Positions 42,810 through 52,691 are shown, counted from the first letter of the stretch. The stretch is DNA of 64,000 nt from an uncultured Gammaproteobacteria bacterium (GCA_947258785.1 CAMYJT010000003.1:62001-126000); one strand, 5' to 3'. Notes: generated from the sequence alone by a model not told the origin. Numbers and translations: made by a program.

Positions 42810-42848
42810 ATGAAAGCGAACTGCGAGTGACACAGCAAGGAGATAATC

Positions 42849-43811
42849 ATGGCCAGAAGCACTGAGAATGCTTGGGACGATGTCGATCATCCGACGTCTG
42901 TTGATACTCAGGCGGATCGGCCATGCCGGTCTGCGGACAAGCTATCCCCCCGTAGAGGAAGGAAACGCCGGTCCGAAGGTACGTACTCCAACGCCACTCA
43001 AATCTATTTGCGTGAGATCGGCTACTCACCGTTATTGAGCGCCAAGGACGAGGTTCACTACGGGCGCCTGTGTCAGCGCGGCGATGAGGACGCACGCAAG
43101 CGCATGATCGAAAGCAATTTACGGCTAGTGGTCAAGATCGCACGACGATACATCAACTGTGGGTTGGCGTTCTTGGATCTGATTGAAGAGGGCAACCTGG
43201 GGCTGATTCGCGCCGTGGAGAAATTTGATCCCGAACGCGGTTTTCGTTTTTCGACCTATGCCACCTGGTGGATACGACAAACGATCGAACGGGCGATCAT
43301 GAATCAGACTCGGACCATTCGACTGCCGGTCCACGTATTGAAAGAAATGAACGTCTATCATCGTGCCGCCAAGCAACTCGCGCAACAGTTGGACCACGAA
43401 CCGAGCGCTCAGGAGATCGCGGATAGACTGGATGTGCCGGTCAAGGACGTCAAACGCATGCTGGATCTGGACGAGAAAGTCGCCTCCATGGACGCCCCGT
43501 TGGATTCCGATCCCGAGCATACCCTACTCGAGGCCATTCCCGACGAAAACTCCGTCGATCCCGCTGAGGTCTTACAGAACGAAAAGGTGCTGCAACACAT
43601 ACAGGAATGGCTGGCGTCGCTCAGTGACAAGGAACGTGGGGTGGTCGAGCACCGTTTCGGGCTCAACGGCCGGGACGTGGCAACGCTGGAACAGGTCGGT
43701 CTCGAGGTCGGTGTGACCCGTGAGCGGGTCAGGCAAATCCAGGTTGAGGCGCTGGTGAAACTGCGCAAGCTGCTGGAGACGCGGGGGTTCACGCTTGAGG
43801 TGCTGTGCTGA
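42849..43811 (+). CDS. rpoS: RNA polymerase sigma factor, RpoS-type
   Basis: A 320-residue group 2 sigma-70 factor. Region 1.2/2 has [51 protein letters not shown], the core-binding [52 protein letters not shown], and region 4.2 [22 protein letters not shown] (helix-turn-helix). The length and the N-terminal extension fit RpoS, the general stress sigma factor. It is preceded by AAGGAG and a sigma-54-like promoter, and its 3' end overlaps the end of the convergent dehydratase gene by 23 bp. Confidence 0.92.
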   Translation: MARSTENAWDDVDHPTSVDTQADRPCRSADKLSPRRGRKRRSEGTYSNATQIYLREIGYSPLLSAKDEVHYGRLCQRGDEDARKRMIESNLRLVVKIARRYINCGLAFLDLIEEGNLGLIRAVEKFDPERGFRFSTYATWWIRQTIERAIMNQTRTIRLPVHVLKEMNVYHRAAKQLAQQLDHEPSAQEIADRLDVPVKDVKRMLDLDEKVASMDAPLDSDPEHTLLEAIPDENSVDPAEVLQNEKVLQHIQEWLASLSDKERGVVEHRFGLNGRDVATLEQVGLEVGVTRERVRQIQVEALVKLRKLLETRGFTLEVLC

Positions 43812-44823
43812 CCGGGACGCCGGTCGGCTGAGCCGCCTTGCGCTCCGGTGTCGTCGCGAGGCAGTCTTCGGCCCAAATCCTGCGCTGAGTCTCCGGCGCG
43901 ATATTCCCGCCGGACAACAACACGAGTACCTGCTGGGGTGTGTGCTGGCTGCGGGCCCAGTCGAAGGCGCCTGCCATCGCCAGCGCTGACGTGGGTTCGA
44001 CCGGCGTCTTGAGGAGATGGTTAAGCCACTGAGTCCAGTAAACGATGTCCGGTTCGTCGACCTCGTAGATATTGCTCAAGCGCCGAAGGTACCGCAGGGT
44101 ACGCGCTGACACACTCAAGGTCCGGGCACCGTCGGCGATCGTATCCGGCGCCTCCGTCAACTGAATCACCCGACCCGCTCGGCAAGATTTGACCGCATCA
44201 TTGGCCCGCTGCGGTTCAACGCCGTAGATCGATGTTCCCGGGCTGAGCAGCTGAGTTGCCAAGTAGGTGCCGGATAGCCAGCCACCGCCGCCACAGCTCG
44301 CGAATACGGCGTCGGGCTGCAAGCCGTCGCGCAACACCTCGTAGCAGGCGGTGCCCTGCCCTGCGATCACCCAGTCGTTGTCGAAGGGATGCAGAAGATA
44401 AGCGCCCTGCTCACACAAGTCGGCTGCCCTGGCCTCCGCTTCGCCGCGGCTGCCGGTCACCATCACCTGGGCCCCGTAAGCGATGGTGGCCCGGCGTTTC
44501 ACCAACGAGGCCTCGCAGGGCATCACCACCATCGCCTCCACGCCCACGAGCTGCGCTGCGTAGGCGACGGCTTGAGCGTGATTGCCCGAGCTGAACGCAA
44601 CGATCCGATCCGGAAGAGCCCTCTGTTCCTTCAATGTCAACAAGGCGTTGACTGCGCCCCTCGTCTTAAAGGCCCCGACTTTTTGAAAACCTTCCGCTTT
44701 AAACAGGAAGTCGTGACCCAGCCAGGAGTTCAACAAGCGCGAGCGGAGCAGTGGCGTGGTGTTGATGTATGGCGCAATACGTTGCGCGGCATCGGCAATT
44801 GCGGCGGGTGACAAGCTATTCAC
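43789..44823 (-). CDS. PLP-dependent threonine/serine dehydratase-like enzyme
   Basis: A 344-residue fold-type II PLP enzyme. The Schiff-base Lys lies in [15 protein letters not shown], substrate binding in [19 protein letters not shown], and the phosphate-binding Gly loop is [15 protein letters not shown]. It lacks the regulatory ACT domain of biosynthetic IlvA and resembles catabolic threonine dehydratase or serine/threonine racemase-like enzymes. The substrate is uncertain. It starts at a GTG (44823). The last 23 bp overlap rpoS on the other strand, so the two transcripts are partly antisense. Confidence 0.88.
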   Translation of the reverse strand: MNSLSPAAIADAAQRIAPYINTTPLLRSRLLNSWLGHDFLFKAEGFQKVGAFKTRGAVNALLTLKEQRALPDRIVAFSSGNHAQAVAYAAQLVGVEAMVVMPCEASLVKRRATIAYGAQVMVTGSRGEAEARAADLCEQGAYLLHPFDNDWVIAGQGTACYEVLRDGLQPDAVFASCGGGGWLSGTYLATQLLSPGTSIYGVEPQRANDAVKSCRAGRVIQLTEAPDTIADGARTLSVSARTLRYLRRLSNIYEVDEPDIVYWTQWLNHLLKTPVEPTSALAMAGAFDWARSQHTPQQVLVLLSGGNIAPETQRRIWAEDCLATTPERKAAQPTGVPVSTAPQA

Positions 44824-44871
44824 CGGATCATTCTCAAACTGAAGACGAGCGGTCAGGCCTCGGCGGCGGCG

Positions 44872-46944
44872 TCAACGAACCGCCGCCCGAGCCGTTTTCC
44901 CTGCGAACCAGATGCCGATGGCCTCTCTCGTCTTGCGGATATGCTCGGCCACGTCCAGGGCCTTGATGGCCACCCATTTGAAGGTTTCGGGCTCCCAAAT
45001 CTCCTGCGCTCGCGGCGGACTTTCAATCAGGGCCTGCTTGTACTCGGCGACGATTTCCGCAAACGCATCCGGGTGGAACTGGGACAAGTCCACGAACAAC
45101 AGCGGTGAGTTGCTTGTGATGTTCGGTAACGGCTGCACGGCGGTGAGCAGGAAAGGACCCGGTGAGTACTTGATCTGACTCAGGATTTCGGAACTGCGCA
45201 CTACACCGTTGCCGGCGACCGCGAGGCGAGAATAGGCAAGGCTGGAATTGTAATTGTCCAACGCCGCCCGCGTGTCGCGGCGCGTGAACAGGTCGTCAAC
45301 TTCCCTGAACCACTTTTCATAACCCGGGATGCAGAACAGGTTCAGCCGTTCGCGGGGCACGTTTGTATCGATTTCCAACCGATGGGGGGTCGTCGCAATC
45401 ACCGTGTCCAATGCAGCGACATAACGATTTAACACCGTGTCGCTCAAGCGTGCGCCGACACGATGCCCGAACAACAGGTAGGTGTACGCCCCATAGCCAA
45501 CCGGCTCGGCATCCGTGATGTTGAAGAATTCCCAGGCGTGGGATTCTATGCGAATCGCACCGCGTTCAACCGCGCCGGGCACAAACGCGGGAGCCCGCGC
45601 CCCAACCGGTTCGTCGTCGCCCATACCTCCGTCTCCGTTGGCCTTGGCGAGCTGTCGGGGTTCACCGAACGCAGCCAGGTAGGCGGCGTCGGCAGCCAAC
45701 CGGGCCGTCCGGTAGGCGGCTTCGGCACGGCGGTACGCTGCTCGGGCGGCATCCACCAGTCCGACGGTGTGGCTGTGCAGCGTAGCCGCCATGGCTCGGC
45801 CGGCGGTGAGCCGGGCGGCGTCCGCCGTCGCCGCGGCAGCCAGCTTGTAAGCGACATTGGTGATGCCCGCGGTCTCGGTGTCGGCGGCGCCTAGGGCCTT
45901 GAGCCGTACCTCGGCGTCTTGCCGGGCGGAGGTAAGCAAGTCGTCGACGACCGCTACTTCACCTGTCAACGCGGCTTCGCAGGGCGTGCCGGCGGCACAG
46001 GCTTGCGGGTTGAAGGTACGGACCGACTGCAGGTAGGCTCGGGCCTCCCGTTCCACCGACACACGTACAACGGCATCGAAATAAGCGCCGAGCGGCATCG
46101 CGCGTGGCTTTCTCAGGTTGCTCAATCGGACGAACGCATCGTCGCTAATCAGCCGTAGCTGTGGTTTGAGCGCAATTGTCTCGGCGCGGATCGAGCGGGC
46201 CATGCGGTGCGCTTCGGCGGCTCGAGCCGGCAAGGAATCGATGAGACGAGGCTCCGTTGCGATGCGCCGCAGGTCGTCTTGCAACGCAGCCGCGCTTTGG
46301 GCCAGCACGTCGGCGGCCTCGCGCAGCCGTACGACTTGTTCGGCAAAATACCCGACTTCGGCCACCCCTTCCTGCAAGGTCGTTCGCAGGGATTCAGCGG
46401 CAACCGTGGCCCCACGGACCGCCTGACTGGCTGCAGCGAGCGCCGCCTCGCGGGCCCGGCCCGCCGCGTCGGCCTCCCTGGCCAGAGCCGCGCGGCGCGG
46501 TCCCGCCGCCGCGGCCAATTCGGAACTGGCGCTCAACGACCGCGCCCCGGCCTCGGCGTACCGGCCGATGGCAGCAACTGCCCTGCGCCCGGTGGTCATC
46601 GCGAGCTCGTTCCGCTTACCGATAAGGGTCAGTGACACGACCAGTACTTCGGCCTTGTCGGTTAAGTCCGTCCGGCCTCGCGAGTACGCACGCGCGGCCT
46701 TGCGCAGTCTGATGGAACCCTGCACGGCGTCGTCGACCTGCCGCCGAACCCGCGCGAGCGCCTGCTCATGCTGTAAAGCCGCCGCGTAGTCCGCGAGCCG
46801 CGCGGCGGAAGGTGTCCCGGCCGGTTGCGAGGCCTGGGCTCCGGGTGCGTCCGTAGAGGTCTCCGGCATGCCTAGGTTGGGGTGTCCAAGCATGATGACG
46901 AAGACGACGCCCGCCACGGGCCAGGCTGCGGTGCAGGCAATCAT
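44872..46944 (-). CDS. Large membrane-anchored helical protein coupled to the TIR gene
   Basis: 690 residues. An N-terminal hydrophobic segment (TAAWPVAGVVFVIMLGHP) is followed by a Pro/Thr-rich stretch, then a very long Ala/Arg-rich helical region (about 50-440) that should form a coiled coil. A C-terminal globular part (about 469-690) contains VGYGAYTYLLFGHRVGARL, RERLNLFCIPGYEKWFREVDDLF and SPGPFLLTAVQPLPN. The family is not recognised; the C-terminal YLLFG region may be a sensor domain. The ATG at 46944-46942 overlaps the TGA of the TIR gene (ATGA), so the two are translated together. It is the candidate partner or regulator of the TIR protein. Confidence 0.75.
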   Translation of the reverse strand: MIACTAAWPVAGVVFVIMLGHPNLGMPETSTDAPGAQASQPAGTPSAARLADYAAALQHEQALARVRRQVDDAVQGSIRLRKAARAYSRGRTDLTDKAEVLVVSLTLIGKRNELAMTTGRRAVAAIGRYAEAGARSLSASSELAAAAGPRRAALAREADAAGRAREAALAAASQAVRGATVAAESLRTTLQEGVAEVGYFAEQVVRLREAADVLAQSAAALQDDLRRIATEPRLIDSLPARAAEAHRMARSIRAETIALKPQLRLISDDAFVRLSNLRKPRAMPLGAYFDAVVRVSVEREARAYLQSVRTFNPQACAAGTPCEAALTGEVAVVDDLLTSARQDAEVRLKALGAADTETAGITNVAYKLAAAATADAARLTAGRAMAATLHSHTVGLVDAARAAYRRAEAAYRTARLAADAAYLAAFGEPRQLAKANGDGGMGDDEPVGARAPAFVPGAVERGAIRIESHAWEFFNITDAEPVGYGAYTYLLFGHRVGARLSDTVLNRYVAALDTVIATTPHRLEIDTNVPRERLNLFCIPGYEKWFREVDDLFTRRDTRAALDNYNSSLAYSRLAVAGNGVVRSSEILSQIKYSPGPFLLTAVQPLPNITSNSPLLFVDLSQFHPDAFAEIVAEYKQALIESPPRAQEIWEPETFKWVAIKALDVAEHIRKTREAIGIWFAGKTARAAVR

Positions 46945-47633
46945 TTGTGCCGTCTCACAACGATGCGCAACCAGAGCCAGTTCAGGATGCCGGCGAGCAG
47001 CAGCCCAATCAGTCCAGCGAGTAGGTAGAGATCCGCCGTGACCGTCACATTCGGTACCAGCCACCGGTAAGCCATGATCATCGCCGCCGCCACGACCGCG
47101 GCCAAAATAGCCACGCGGGCAGTACGACCGACGACATCCCCACCCGGTCTAGCAGGTTCGGAACTGGTTGCCGGCCCGGCGTCCGCCCCGCGGTCGGTCG
47201 GGTCTCTGCCCGGCCCCGCCGCCGTATGTCCGCTACCGGCGGCCGGTGGCGTATCGAGCACCCGTCCGATATCGGCGATCAACTTCGCCGGCGGAGCATC
47301 GTTCACCTTCCAGCCGGTTAGATCCGCCGTTTGAATCCGCCTGAACGCGAGCGGGATGCGCACATCTTCGAGCAGCACCGGAACCAGAGCGCCGCGGTTC
47401 GCCCCCTCCGCCGCCTCCGACTTCACCCATCGTGATCCCACGGAATGCCGCGACCACAATACGACGACACAACGGGCGGCGCCGATGGCCTCCTCAATCA
47501 CCTCATCAAATACGCGACCGGCCGGGATGCTGGTATCCCACCACACCGACCATCCATGCTTCTCCAGCGCCTGAGCGAGTGCCTTCGCCTGGTGATGGTC
47601 TTCCCGTGCGTAGCTGAGAAAGATGTCGCTCAT
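46941..47633 (-). CDS. TIR domain protein with two C-terminal membrane helices
   Basis: 230 residues. The TIR domain (1-125) reads MSDIFLSYAREDHHQAKALA, WSVWWDTSIPAG, VFDEVIEEAIGAARCVVVLWSRHSVGSRWVKSEAAEGANRGALVPVLLEDV. Glu73 in WVKSE aligns with the catalytic Glu of NAD-cleaving TIR proteins such as SARM1, so NADase activity is possible. A flexible Pro/Gly/Ala-rich linker (128-168) leads to two membrane helices (about 173-191 and 203-223). This resembles membrane-tethered bacterial TIR proteins and could act in phage defence or stress signalling. Its stop overlaps the start of the 690-aa partner gene. Confidence 0.85.
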   Translation of the reverse strand: MSDIFLSYAREDHHQAKALAQALEKHGWSVWWDTSIPAGRVFDEVIEEAIGAARCVVVLWSRHSVGSRWVKSEAAEGANRGALVPVLLEDVRIPLAFRRIQTADLTGWKVNDAPPAKLIADIGRVLDTPPAAGSGHTAAGPGRDPTDRGADAGPATSSEPARPGGDVVGRTARVAILAAVVAAAMIMAYRWLVPNVTVTADLYLLAGLIGLLLAGILNWLWLRIVVRRHK

Positions 47634-48104
47634 CGGGCCAACTCCGTGGGCAGTGGTTTCAGCGATGACCCGATCCCGGCAACGGCCTCAGATACTCTCC
47701 GGGATCGACCACTCACAAACAACCCTCGTCCGCGTCCCCACCACTATGAACCATCAACGACTGTAAACAAAACGCCTTCATTGATGTGTCTGAGTACCCC
47801 GCCATATCTCCGCGTTGCGATACCTTAACAGAATATTGACCGAAGGTTCTTGTCGGCTCGGGACAACATCCGACGCGCCATACCCGGGACCGATGGATTA
47901 AACTAGGCCAATCAACGTCACACGAAACAGACCGGATGTCGAACACACACCATCCCCTGTCGGAAACACCGGCGCCCAAGCGTCATCGAGACCACAGACC
48001 GGTACCCAGCCGGGCGAGAATGACCTACGGGGCATCCAATCGATCCACGCCGAGGACGAGTACAATCACCGCGCCCACACGCGCCACCGGGAGCACCCGG
48101 AGTC
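47634..48104. other. Divergent intergenic region between the TIR pair and the mutase operon
   Basis: About 470 bp without a convincing gene. It must contain the divergent promoters of the TIR operon (minus) and the mutase operon (plus). I could not fix their elements and saw no clear repeat or terminator. Confidence 0.45.
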
Positions 48105-48545
48105 ATGGCTGAAGCAACCGGCTCCGATCATCGCTCGCCAATCCGGGTGCTGGTCACCAAGATCGGGTTGGATGGTCACGATCGGGGTAGCCTGGTAGTC
48201 GCCGCACATCTTCGCGATGCCGGAATGGAGGTCGTCTACACACCACCGTGGCAAGAGATTTCGGCCGTCGTCAAGCTCGCCCTGGAAGAGGACATCCATG
48301 TCATCGGCCTCAGCTGCCTGGCCACGGATCATCTGCTGGTGCCGAAACTGATGGACGCGCTGCGCGAGGCCGGACTCAAGCACGTCCCCGTCGTAGTGGG
48401 GGGGATTGTGCCCGACGAGGACGAAGCCATCCTGCTCGCCGCCGGGGTGCGGCGGGTGTTTCATCCGGGTGCGTCGTTGCAAGCGATTACCGACACCATC
48501 ACCGGGCTGGCCGAAACCGCGTTCAGCGCGGACGACCTACGGTAG
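48105..48545 (+). CDS. Cobalamin-binding subunit of an acyl-CoA mutase
   Basis: A 146-residue B12-binding domain. RVLVTKIGLDGHDRGSLVVAAHLRDAG carries the DxHxxG motif (DGHDRG), whose His ligates cobalt in the base-off form. VIGLSCLATDHLLVPKLMDALREAG and VVVGGIVPDEDEAILLAAGVRRVFHPG complete the Rossmann-like fold. Free-standing small subunits like this occur in isobutyryl-CoA and 2-hydroxyisobutyryl-CoA mutases (IcmB/HcmB type), in contrast to the fused MCM. It is the first gene of an operon with the large subunit (18-bp gap) and MeaB. Confidence 0.93.
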   Translation: MAEATGSDHRSPIRVLVTKIGLDGHDRGSLVVAAHLRDAGMEVVYTPPWQEISAVVKLALEEDIHVIGLSCLATDHLLVPKLMDALREAGLKHVPVVVGGIVPDEDEAILLAAGVRRVFHPGASLQAITDTITGLAETAFSADDLR

Positions 48546-48563
48546 ATCAGCGAGGAGACCATC

Positions 48564-50246
48564 GTGACACAAAAGACCGCCATTGAACCCCCCGCTTCAT
48601 CCCAACCGGGATACGACCTGTGGCGCCGGGATTATGAGCGACAGCTTGCAGACCCCCGCCCGGTCACCAACCGCTCGGGTATCGAGATCAAACCGCTCTA
48701 CATCCCGGCGGATTGGGACAGCCAACGCTACGCAGCGGACCTGGGCTTTCCCGGCCAGCCGCCGATGACTCGGGGTATCTACCCTTCCATGTATCGCGGT
48801 CGCATCTGGAGCCAGCGTCAGTTGGTCGGACTCGGCACGCCCGAGCACTACAATCGCCGCCTGCGGCGCCTGATCGACGCCGGCGTCACCGCGATCAGTC
48901 TCATCCCCTGCAATTCGGTGTACCGCGGTTACGACATCGACGAAGTCGATCCCTTGCTGGTCGGCACCTGTGGCACAACGGTCAATACTATCGAAGACAT
49001 GGAGTCTTGTTTTGACAACATCGACATTGGCCGCATCTCAACGGCAATGAACGATCCACTGCCGTTTACCCTGTTAGCGTTGCTGCTAGGCGTTGCGCGG
49101 CGGCGCGGCATCGCATGGCGATACATCACCGGCACGTCCAACCAAAGCGACTACATTTCACACTTCGTCGCAAATCATATGTTCGTGCGTCTCGCACTGC
49201 CGGGCGCGCGCAGGGTATTGGTTGACCACATCGCGTTCTGCACGGAACAGGTGCCCAACTGGAACCCGCTGTCCGTGGTGGGCCAACACATGCAACAGGC
49301 CGGCGCCACACCGGCTCAAGCGATGGCGTTCACCTTGTGTACGGCCATCCTATATGTCGAGGACTGCTTGAACCGCAACCTCGATCCCGAACAGTTCCTG
49401 CCTCGATTCACGTTCTTTTTCGACATCTCTATAAGCTTCTTTGAGGAGATCGCGAAGTTCCGGGCCGGCAGGCGTCTTTGGCAAAAGATCGTGCGCGAGC
49501 GTTTTGGTGTGAATTCGTCCAGGGCACGGCGCTTCAAGTTCCACGCGCAGACCTCCGGCGTCGATCTGACCCGCCAACAGCCGCTGAACAACATCGCGCG
49601 CGTCACGGCGCAAGCTATGGCGGGCATCTTCGGTGGACTGCAGTCACTGCACACCGATGCATACGATGAAGTGCTGAGCACGCCGACCGAATCGGCTGCG
49701 CAAATTGCCGTCGCCACTCAGAACATCCTCCGCGGCGAGGCGCACCTAACCGATGTCATTGACCCACTGGCCGGTTCCTATTACGTCGAGACACTCACCA
49801 ATCAGATGGAAGAGCACATCGAATCCATCATCGGGCAGATCGACGACGCTGGAGGTATGTTCAAAGCGGTGGAACAGGGTCTCGTGCAACGGATGATCAA
49901 TGAGTCGTCACGCGAGTTTCAGCGCCGTGTGGAAAATGCCGAACAACTCGTTGTCGGCGTCAACGCCTACCAAGTCGAAGAAGAGCAGGCAGTGCGGCGG
50001 CCGCTGGAGCGGCCGGACCCGGAGTGCATCGGCGCCCAGGTGAACCGCCTCTCGCGGTTCAAGGCCGGGCGTGATCAAAACCAAGTCGGCAAGGCCTTGG
50101 ACCGCCTGGCCGCCGCGGCCAACCGCCCCGACGCCAATGTATTCGCGGCCGTAGTCGACGCCGTCATCGACGGCGTGACCCACGGCGAGGCCGTCGCCTG
50201 TCTGCGGCGCGAATTGGGTTTCGGCGAACCATTAATCGTCGCATGA
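48564..50246 (+). CDS. B12-dependent acyl-CoA mutase large subunit, atypical
   Basis: A 560-residue substrate-binding subunit of a methylmalonyl-CoA-mutase-type enzyme. The family backbone is clear: [17 protein letters not shown] (73-89), [18 protein letters not shown] (241-258), [63 protein letters not shown] and [12 protein letters not shown]. By manual alignment to Propionibacterium MCM, Tyr89 is Leu87, Arg207 is Asn204 and Tyr243 is Gln241; His244 is kept as His242. Tyr89 and Arg207 bind the methylmalonyl carboxylate, so the substrate should be a non-dicarboxylic acyl-CoA, as in ICM or HCM. The exact reaction is unknown. meaB overlaps its stop. Confidence 0.88.
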   Translation: MTQKTAIEPPASSQPGYDLWRRDYERQLADPRPVTNRSGIEIKPLYIPADWDSQRYAADLGFPGQPPMTRGIYPSMYRGRIWSQRQLVGLGTPEHYNRRLRRLIDAGVTAISLIPCNSVYRGYDIDEVDPLLVGTCGTTVNTIEDMESCFDNIDIGRISTAMNDPLPFTLLALLLGVARRRGIAWRYITGTSNQSDYISHFVANHMFVRLALPGARRVLVDHIAFCTEQVPNWNPLSVVGQHMQQAGATPAQAMAFTLCTAILYVEDCLNRNLDPEQFLPRFTFFFDISISFFEEIAKFRAGRRLWQKIVRERFGVNSSRARRFKFHAQTSGVDLTRQQPLNNIARVTAQAMAGIFGGLQSLHTDAYDEVLSTPTESAAQIAVATQNILRGEAHLTDVIDPLAGSYYVETLTNQMEEHIESIIGQIDDAGGMFKAVEQGLVQRMINESSREFQRRVENAEQLVVGVNAYQVEEEQAVRRPLERPDPECIGAQVNRLSRFKAGRDQNQVGKALDRLAAAANRPDANVFAAVVDAVIDGVTHGEAVACLRRELGFGEPLIVA

Positions 50247-51196
50247 ACCGTCCCCCGGCAACCCGCATTGAGGAATTCATCGGGCGCTTACGCGGCGGCG
50301 AGCGGTTTGCGTTAGCCCGCGCGATCACCCTGGTGGAAACCGGCGCGGCCACGGCGGTGACCGTGCTGAACGCGATTCAATCCGGCGTGGGCAACGCCCG
50401 CGTTATCGGGTTTACCGGTGCACCCGGGGTCGGAAAGTCGACCTTGATCAACGCGTACATCCGCGTACTCCGTCAACGCGGACAGACCGTCGCGGTCGCC
50501 GCAGTGGACCCCAGCAGCCCGATCAGCGGTGGTGCCATCCTCGGCGACCGGGTGCGCATGGGCGAACACGGTGGCGATGACGGTGTGTTCATCCGTTCCA
50601 TCTCGTCGCGGGGCCACCTGGGTGGATTGTCCGCAACCACCGCGCAAGTCGTCGATCTGATGGACGCAGCCGGGTGGGACCGGGTAGTGATTGAAACCGT
50701 GGGTACGGGGCAGTCCGAGGTGGAGATCGCTCGGCTTGCCGACGTCAGCGTCGTGGTGTGTGCACCGGGCTTCGGAGACGACATCCAGGCAATCAAGGCC
50801 GGTATACTGGAAATCGCGGATGTATTGGTGGTCAATAAAGCCGATCAAGCGTTCGCGGAGCAGACCTGCCAACAGCTGAAGTCCATGCTCGGGTTACGCA
50901 CTGCGGCGTGCGACGCAGTACCGGTATTGGCCACGGTCGCGACCACCGGGCAGGACGTCGACCGCCTCGCCAGTGCGATCGATGCCCGTTATCGGGAACA
51001 CCCCAGTGATCATCACACCCGCGAGACCCGGCGCACTCGAGCGTTGATCGTGCACGCGGTGTGTCGGGAAATGCACAGACGGCTGGCCGATGAGCATGGA
51101 GATAAACTGGACGATCTGTGTGTGCGTGTTTCATGCGGCGAATTGAACGTCGACGATGCCGTAGGCGTACTTCTGGCCGCCCTCGACCGGTCGTGA
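50243..51196 (+). CDS. meaB: MeaB/ArgK-type GTPase chaperone of the B12 mutase
   Basis: A 317-residue G3E-type GTPase. Motifs are [15 protein letters not shown] (Walker A, 56-70), [55 protein letters not shown] (switch and Walker B) and VVNKADQAF (NKxD). MeaB loads and protects adenosylcobalamin in acyl-CoA mutases using GTP. Its ATG overlaps the mutase stop (ATGA), so synthesis is coupled, which supports B12-mutase assignment of the two preceding genes. The C-terminal dimerisation part is present. Confidence 0.93.
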   Translation: MNRPPATRIEEFIGRLRGGERFALARAITLVETGAATAVTVLNAIQSGVGNARVIGFTGAPGVGKSTLINAYIRVLRQRGQTVAVAAVDPSSPISGGAILGDRVRMGEHGGDDGVFIRSISSRGHLGGLSATTAQVVDLMDAAGWDRVVIETVGTGQSEVEIARLADVSVVVCAPGFGDDIQAIKAGILEIADVLVVNKADQAFAEQTCQQLKSMLGLRTAACDAVPVLATVATTGQDVDRLASAIDARYREHPSDHHTRETRRTRALIVHAVCREMHRRLADEHGDKLDDLCVRVSCGELNVDDAVGVLLAALDRS

Positions 51197-51240
51197 TGCT
51201 CAAGTGACCGTTCGCTGCCAACCGTCGCCCGTGTGAGCCT

Positions 51241-51882
51241 ATGACTCAGCTGCTGTATCAAGGCCAATACGTCCTGTTTCTGCTGATACTGGTTGCACTT
51301 GTTGTATCGCTTTCGTTTCACGAGTTTGGGCACGCCTACGTCGCTAAACGCTTCGGCGACGACACCGCAGAGCAAGCGGGCCGGCTGACCATTAATCCGC
51401 TCGCGCACATCGATCCGATGGGTCTCTTGATGGTCGTGCTGGTTGGTTTCGGCTACGCCAAACCGGTGCCCACGAACCCCGGGAAATTTACATCGCGCTG
51501 GGCGGATCTGCTGGTTTCCGCCGCCGGTCCGGCGATGAACCTCATCGTCGCCGTGGTTACCCTGAACGTTTATCTCTTCGGTCTGCGGGTGGGTTGGGTG
51601 GGACTCGCCGAGCCAGGACCTCGATTCTTTTTTCTGCTGCTTACCCAAATCAACCTGTTGTTGATGGTATTCAACCTGATTCCACTGGGTGCGTTGGACG
51701 GACACTACATCCTGCCCTATTTGCTGCCGCGCCGGGCGGCCCGGCAATACCGTTATTGGAACGATCGCTACGGCAATACAGTGCTTCTCGGCTTGGTGGC
51801 CGCGAGCATTCTCGGCGTACCCATATTTAAAAACGTTTTTGTGATCAGTCAGTTGCTGCTTCCCTTTATAGCGTTTGTTTAG
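51241..51882 (+). CDS. Site-2 protease family (M50) membrane metalloprotease
   Basis: A 213-residue intramembrane zinc protease. HEFGH (His27, Glu28, His31) lies in the first membrane helix region, and NLIPLGALDGHYIL supplies the later Asp ligand (about residue 153). Several other hydrophobic segments surround them. This is the short M50 form (SREBP protease-like, YwhC-type), without PDZ. It may cleave a membrane-bound regulator, but the substrate is unknown. It sits 44 bp after meaB, which may be coincidental. Confidence 0.9.
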   Translation: MTQLLYQGQYVLFLLILVALVVSLSFHEFGHAYVAKRFGDDTAEQAGRLTINPLAHIDPMGLLMVVLVGFGYAKPVPTNPGKFTSRWADLLVSAAGPAMNLIVAVVTLNVYLFGLRVGWVGLAEPGPRFFFLLLTQINLLLMVFNLIPLGALDGHYILPYLLPRRAARQYRYWNDRYGNTVLLGLVAASILGVPIFKNVFVISQLLLPFIAFV

Positions 51883-52085
51883 CCCCCCAACACCGCAAAT
51901 CGCTTCAAAGCGGCCTGAACGCCCCATCCCGTCGCCATTGTCCAAGATCCTTTGTGCAATATCCGAGCCCGCAGCTCTCGGTTCTCTTACTGGAACCACC
52001 GGCTCCGGACGCAGTCCAATTTGGAGCGGGCTCTGCTCCGGTTCGGCCCGAAGAACATTGGCACCTGGAACAGAAGACGTGGGTC

Positions 52086-52691
52086 ATGCACGCAATGGTA
52101 AACGCCGCTGGGATACTGTCTGCGCTGGTGTTGGCTGCTACGCCTATGTGGCATGCGGGCGCCGGGCAGCGGTTTGCCGAAGCCCAGGCCCCGGCCACCG
52201 CAGAGGGAACCACGGGCCACCGGGTGGCGCCCGAATGGGTGATCTCCGAATGGATCAACGGACCGGAGTCGACACTGGCCGAATTACGGGGCAAGGTTGT
52301 GGTCATCGAGTTCTTCCAACTCTGGTGTCCGGGCTGCAACCGCTTCTCCATTCCTTTGATGAAACACTGGAACGACCGGTTTGCCGAGTCCATTCGCAGG
52401 GGCAGGCTGGTCTTGATCAGCATACACACCGTGTTTGAAGGCCATGACTACCAGAACGCTGTCCGGTTGAAGACCTTCGTAAAGGAAAAATCCATACATC
52501 ACCTGGTCGGCATCGACGCACATCAGCACGGCGACCACACCCCCGAGACCATGAAACGATATCAGACCCGAGGGACACCCGAAATGGCGGTGATCGATCG
52601 GTCGGGCCATATCCGATTCCAGCGATTCGGTGGATTCAACCCAACACCGGTGGAACAGCTGATACGGCGGTTGCTGAATGAACCGGTTTGA
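52086..52691 (+). CDS. TlpA-like thioredoxin-family exported protein (CPGC)
   Basis: About 201 residues. A signal peptide (MHAMVNAAGILSALVLAATPMWHAGA) precedes a thioredoxin fold with the CPGC motif (Cys81, Cys84) in VVVIEFFQLWCPGCNRFSIPLMKHW. The cis-Pro region is YQTRGTPEMAVIDRSGHIRFQRFGG. It could reduce or isomerise periplasmic disulfides. The start may be 52086 or 52095. It differs from the CHIC protein at 20094. Confidence 0.85.
   Translation: MHAMVNAAGILSALVLAATPMWHAGAGQRFAEAQAPATAEGTTGHRVAPEWVISEWINGPESTLAELRGKVVVIEFFQLWCPGCNRFSIPLMKHWNDRFAESIRRGRLVLISIHTVFEGHDYQNAVRLKTFVKEKSIHHLVGIDAHQHGDHTPETMKRYQTRGTPEMAVIDRSGHIRFQRFGGFNPTPVEQLIRRLLNEPV

Larger units (their letters stand above)
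42366..42848. other. Intergenic leader region upstream of rpoS
   Basis: About 480 bp between the esterase gene and rpoS. It holds a sigma-54-like promoter (42571-42588), a 58-codon frame (42633-42809) of doubtful reality, and the rpoS ribosome binding site (AAGGAGA, just before 42849). Part of it may be an untranslated leader or small-RNA gene. Confidence 0.5.

Noticed and set aside
44872-46944. Multiple antisense frames opposite the long Ala/Arg-rich protein
   Set aside because: High-GC third positions create long open antisense frames; the sense frame is coupled to the TIR gene and has a membrane anchor.
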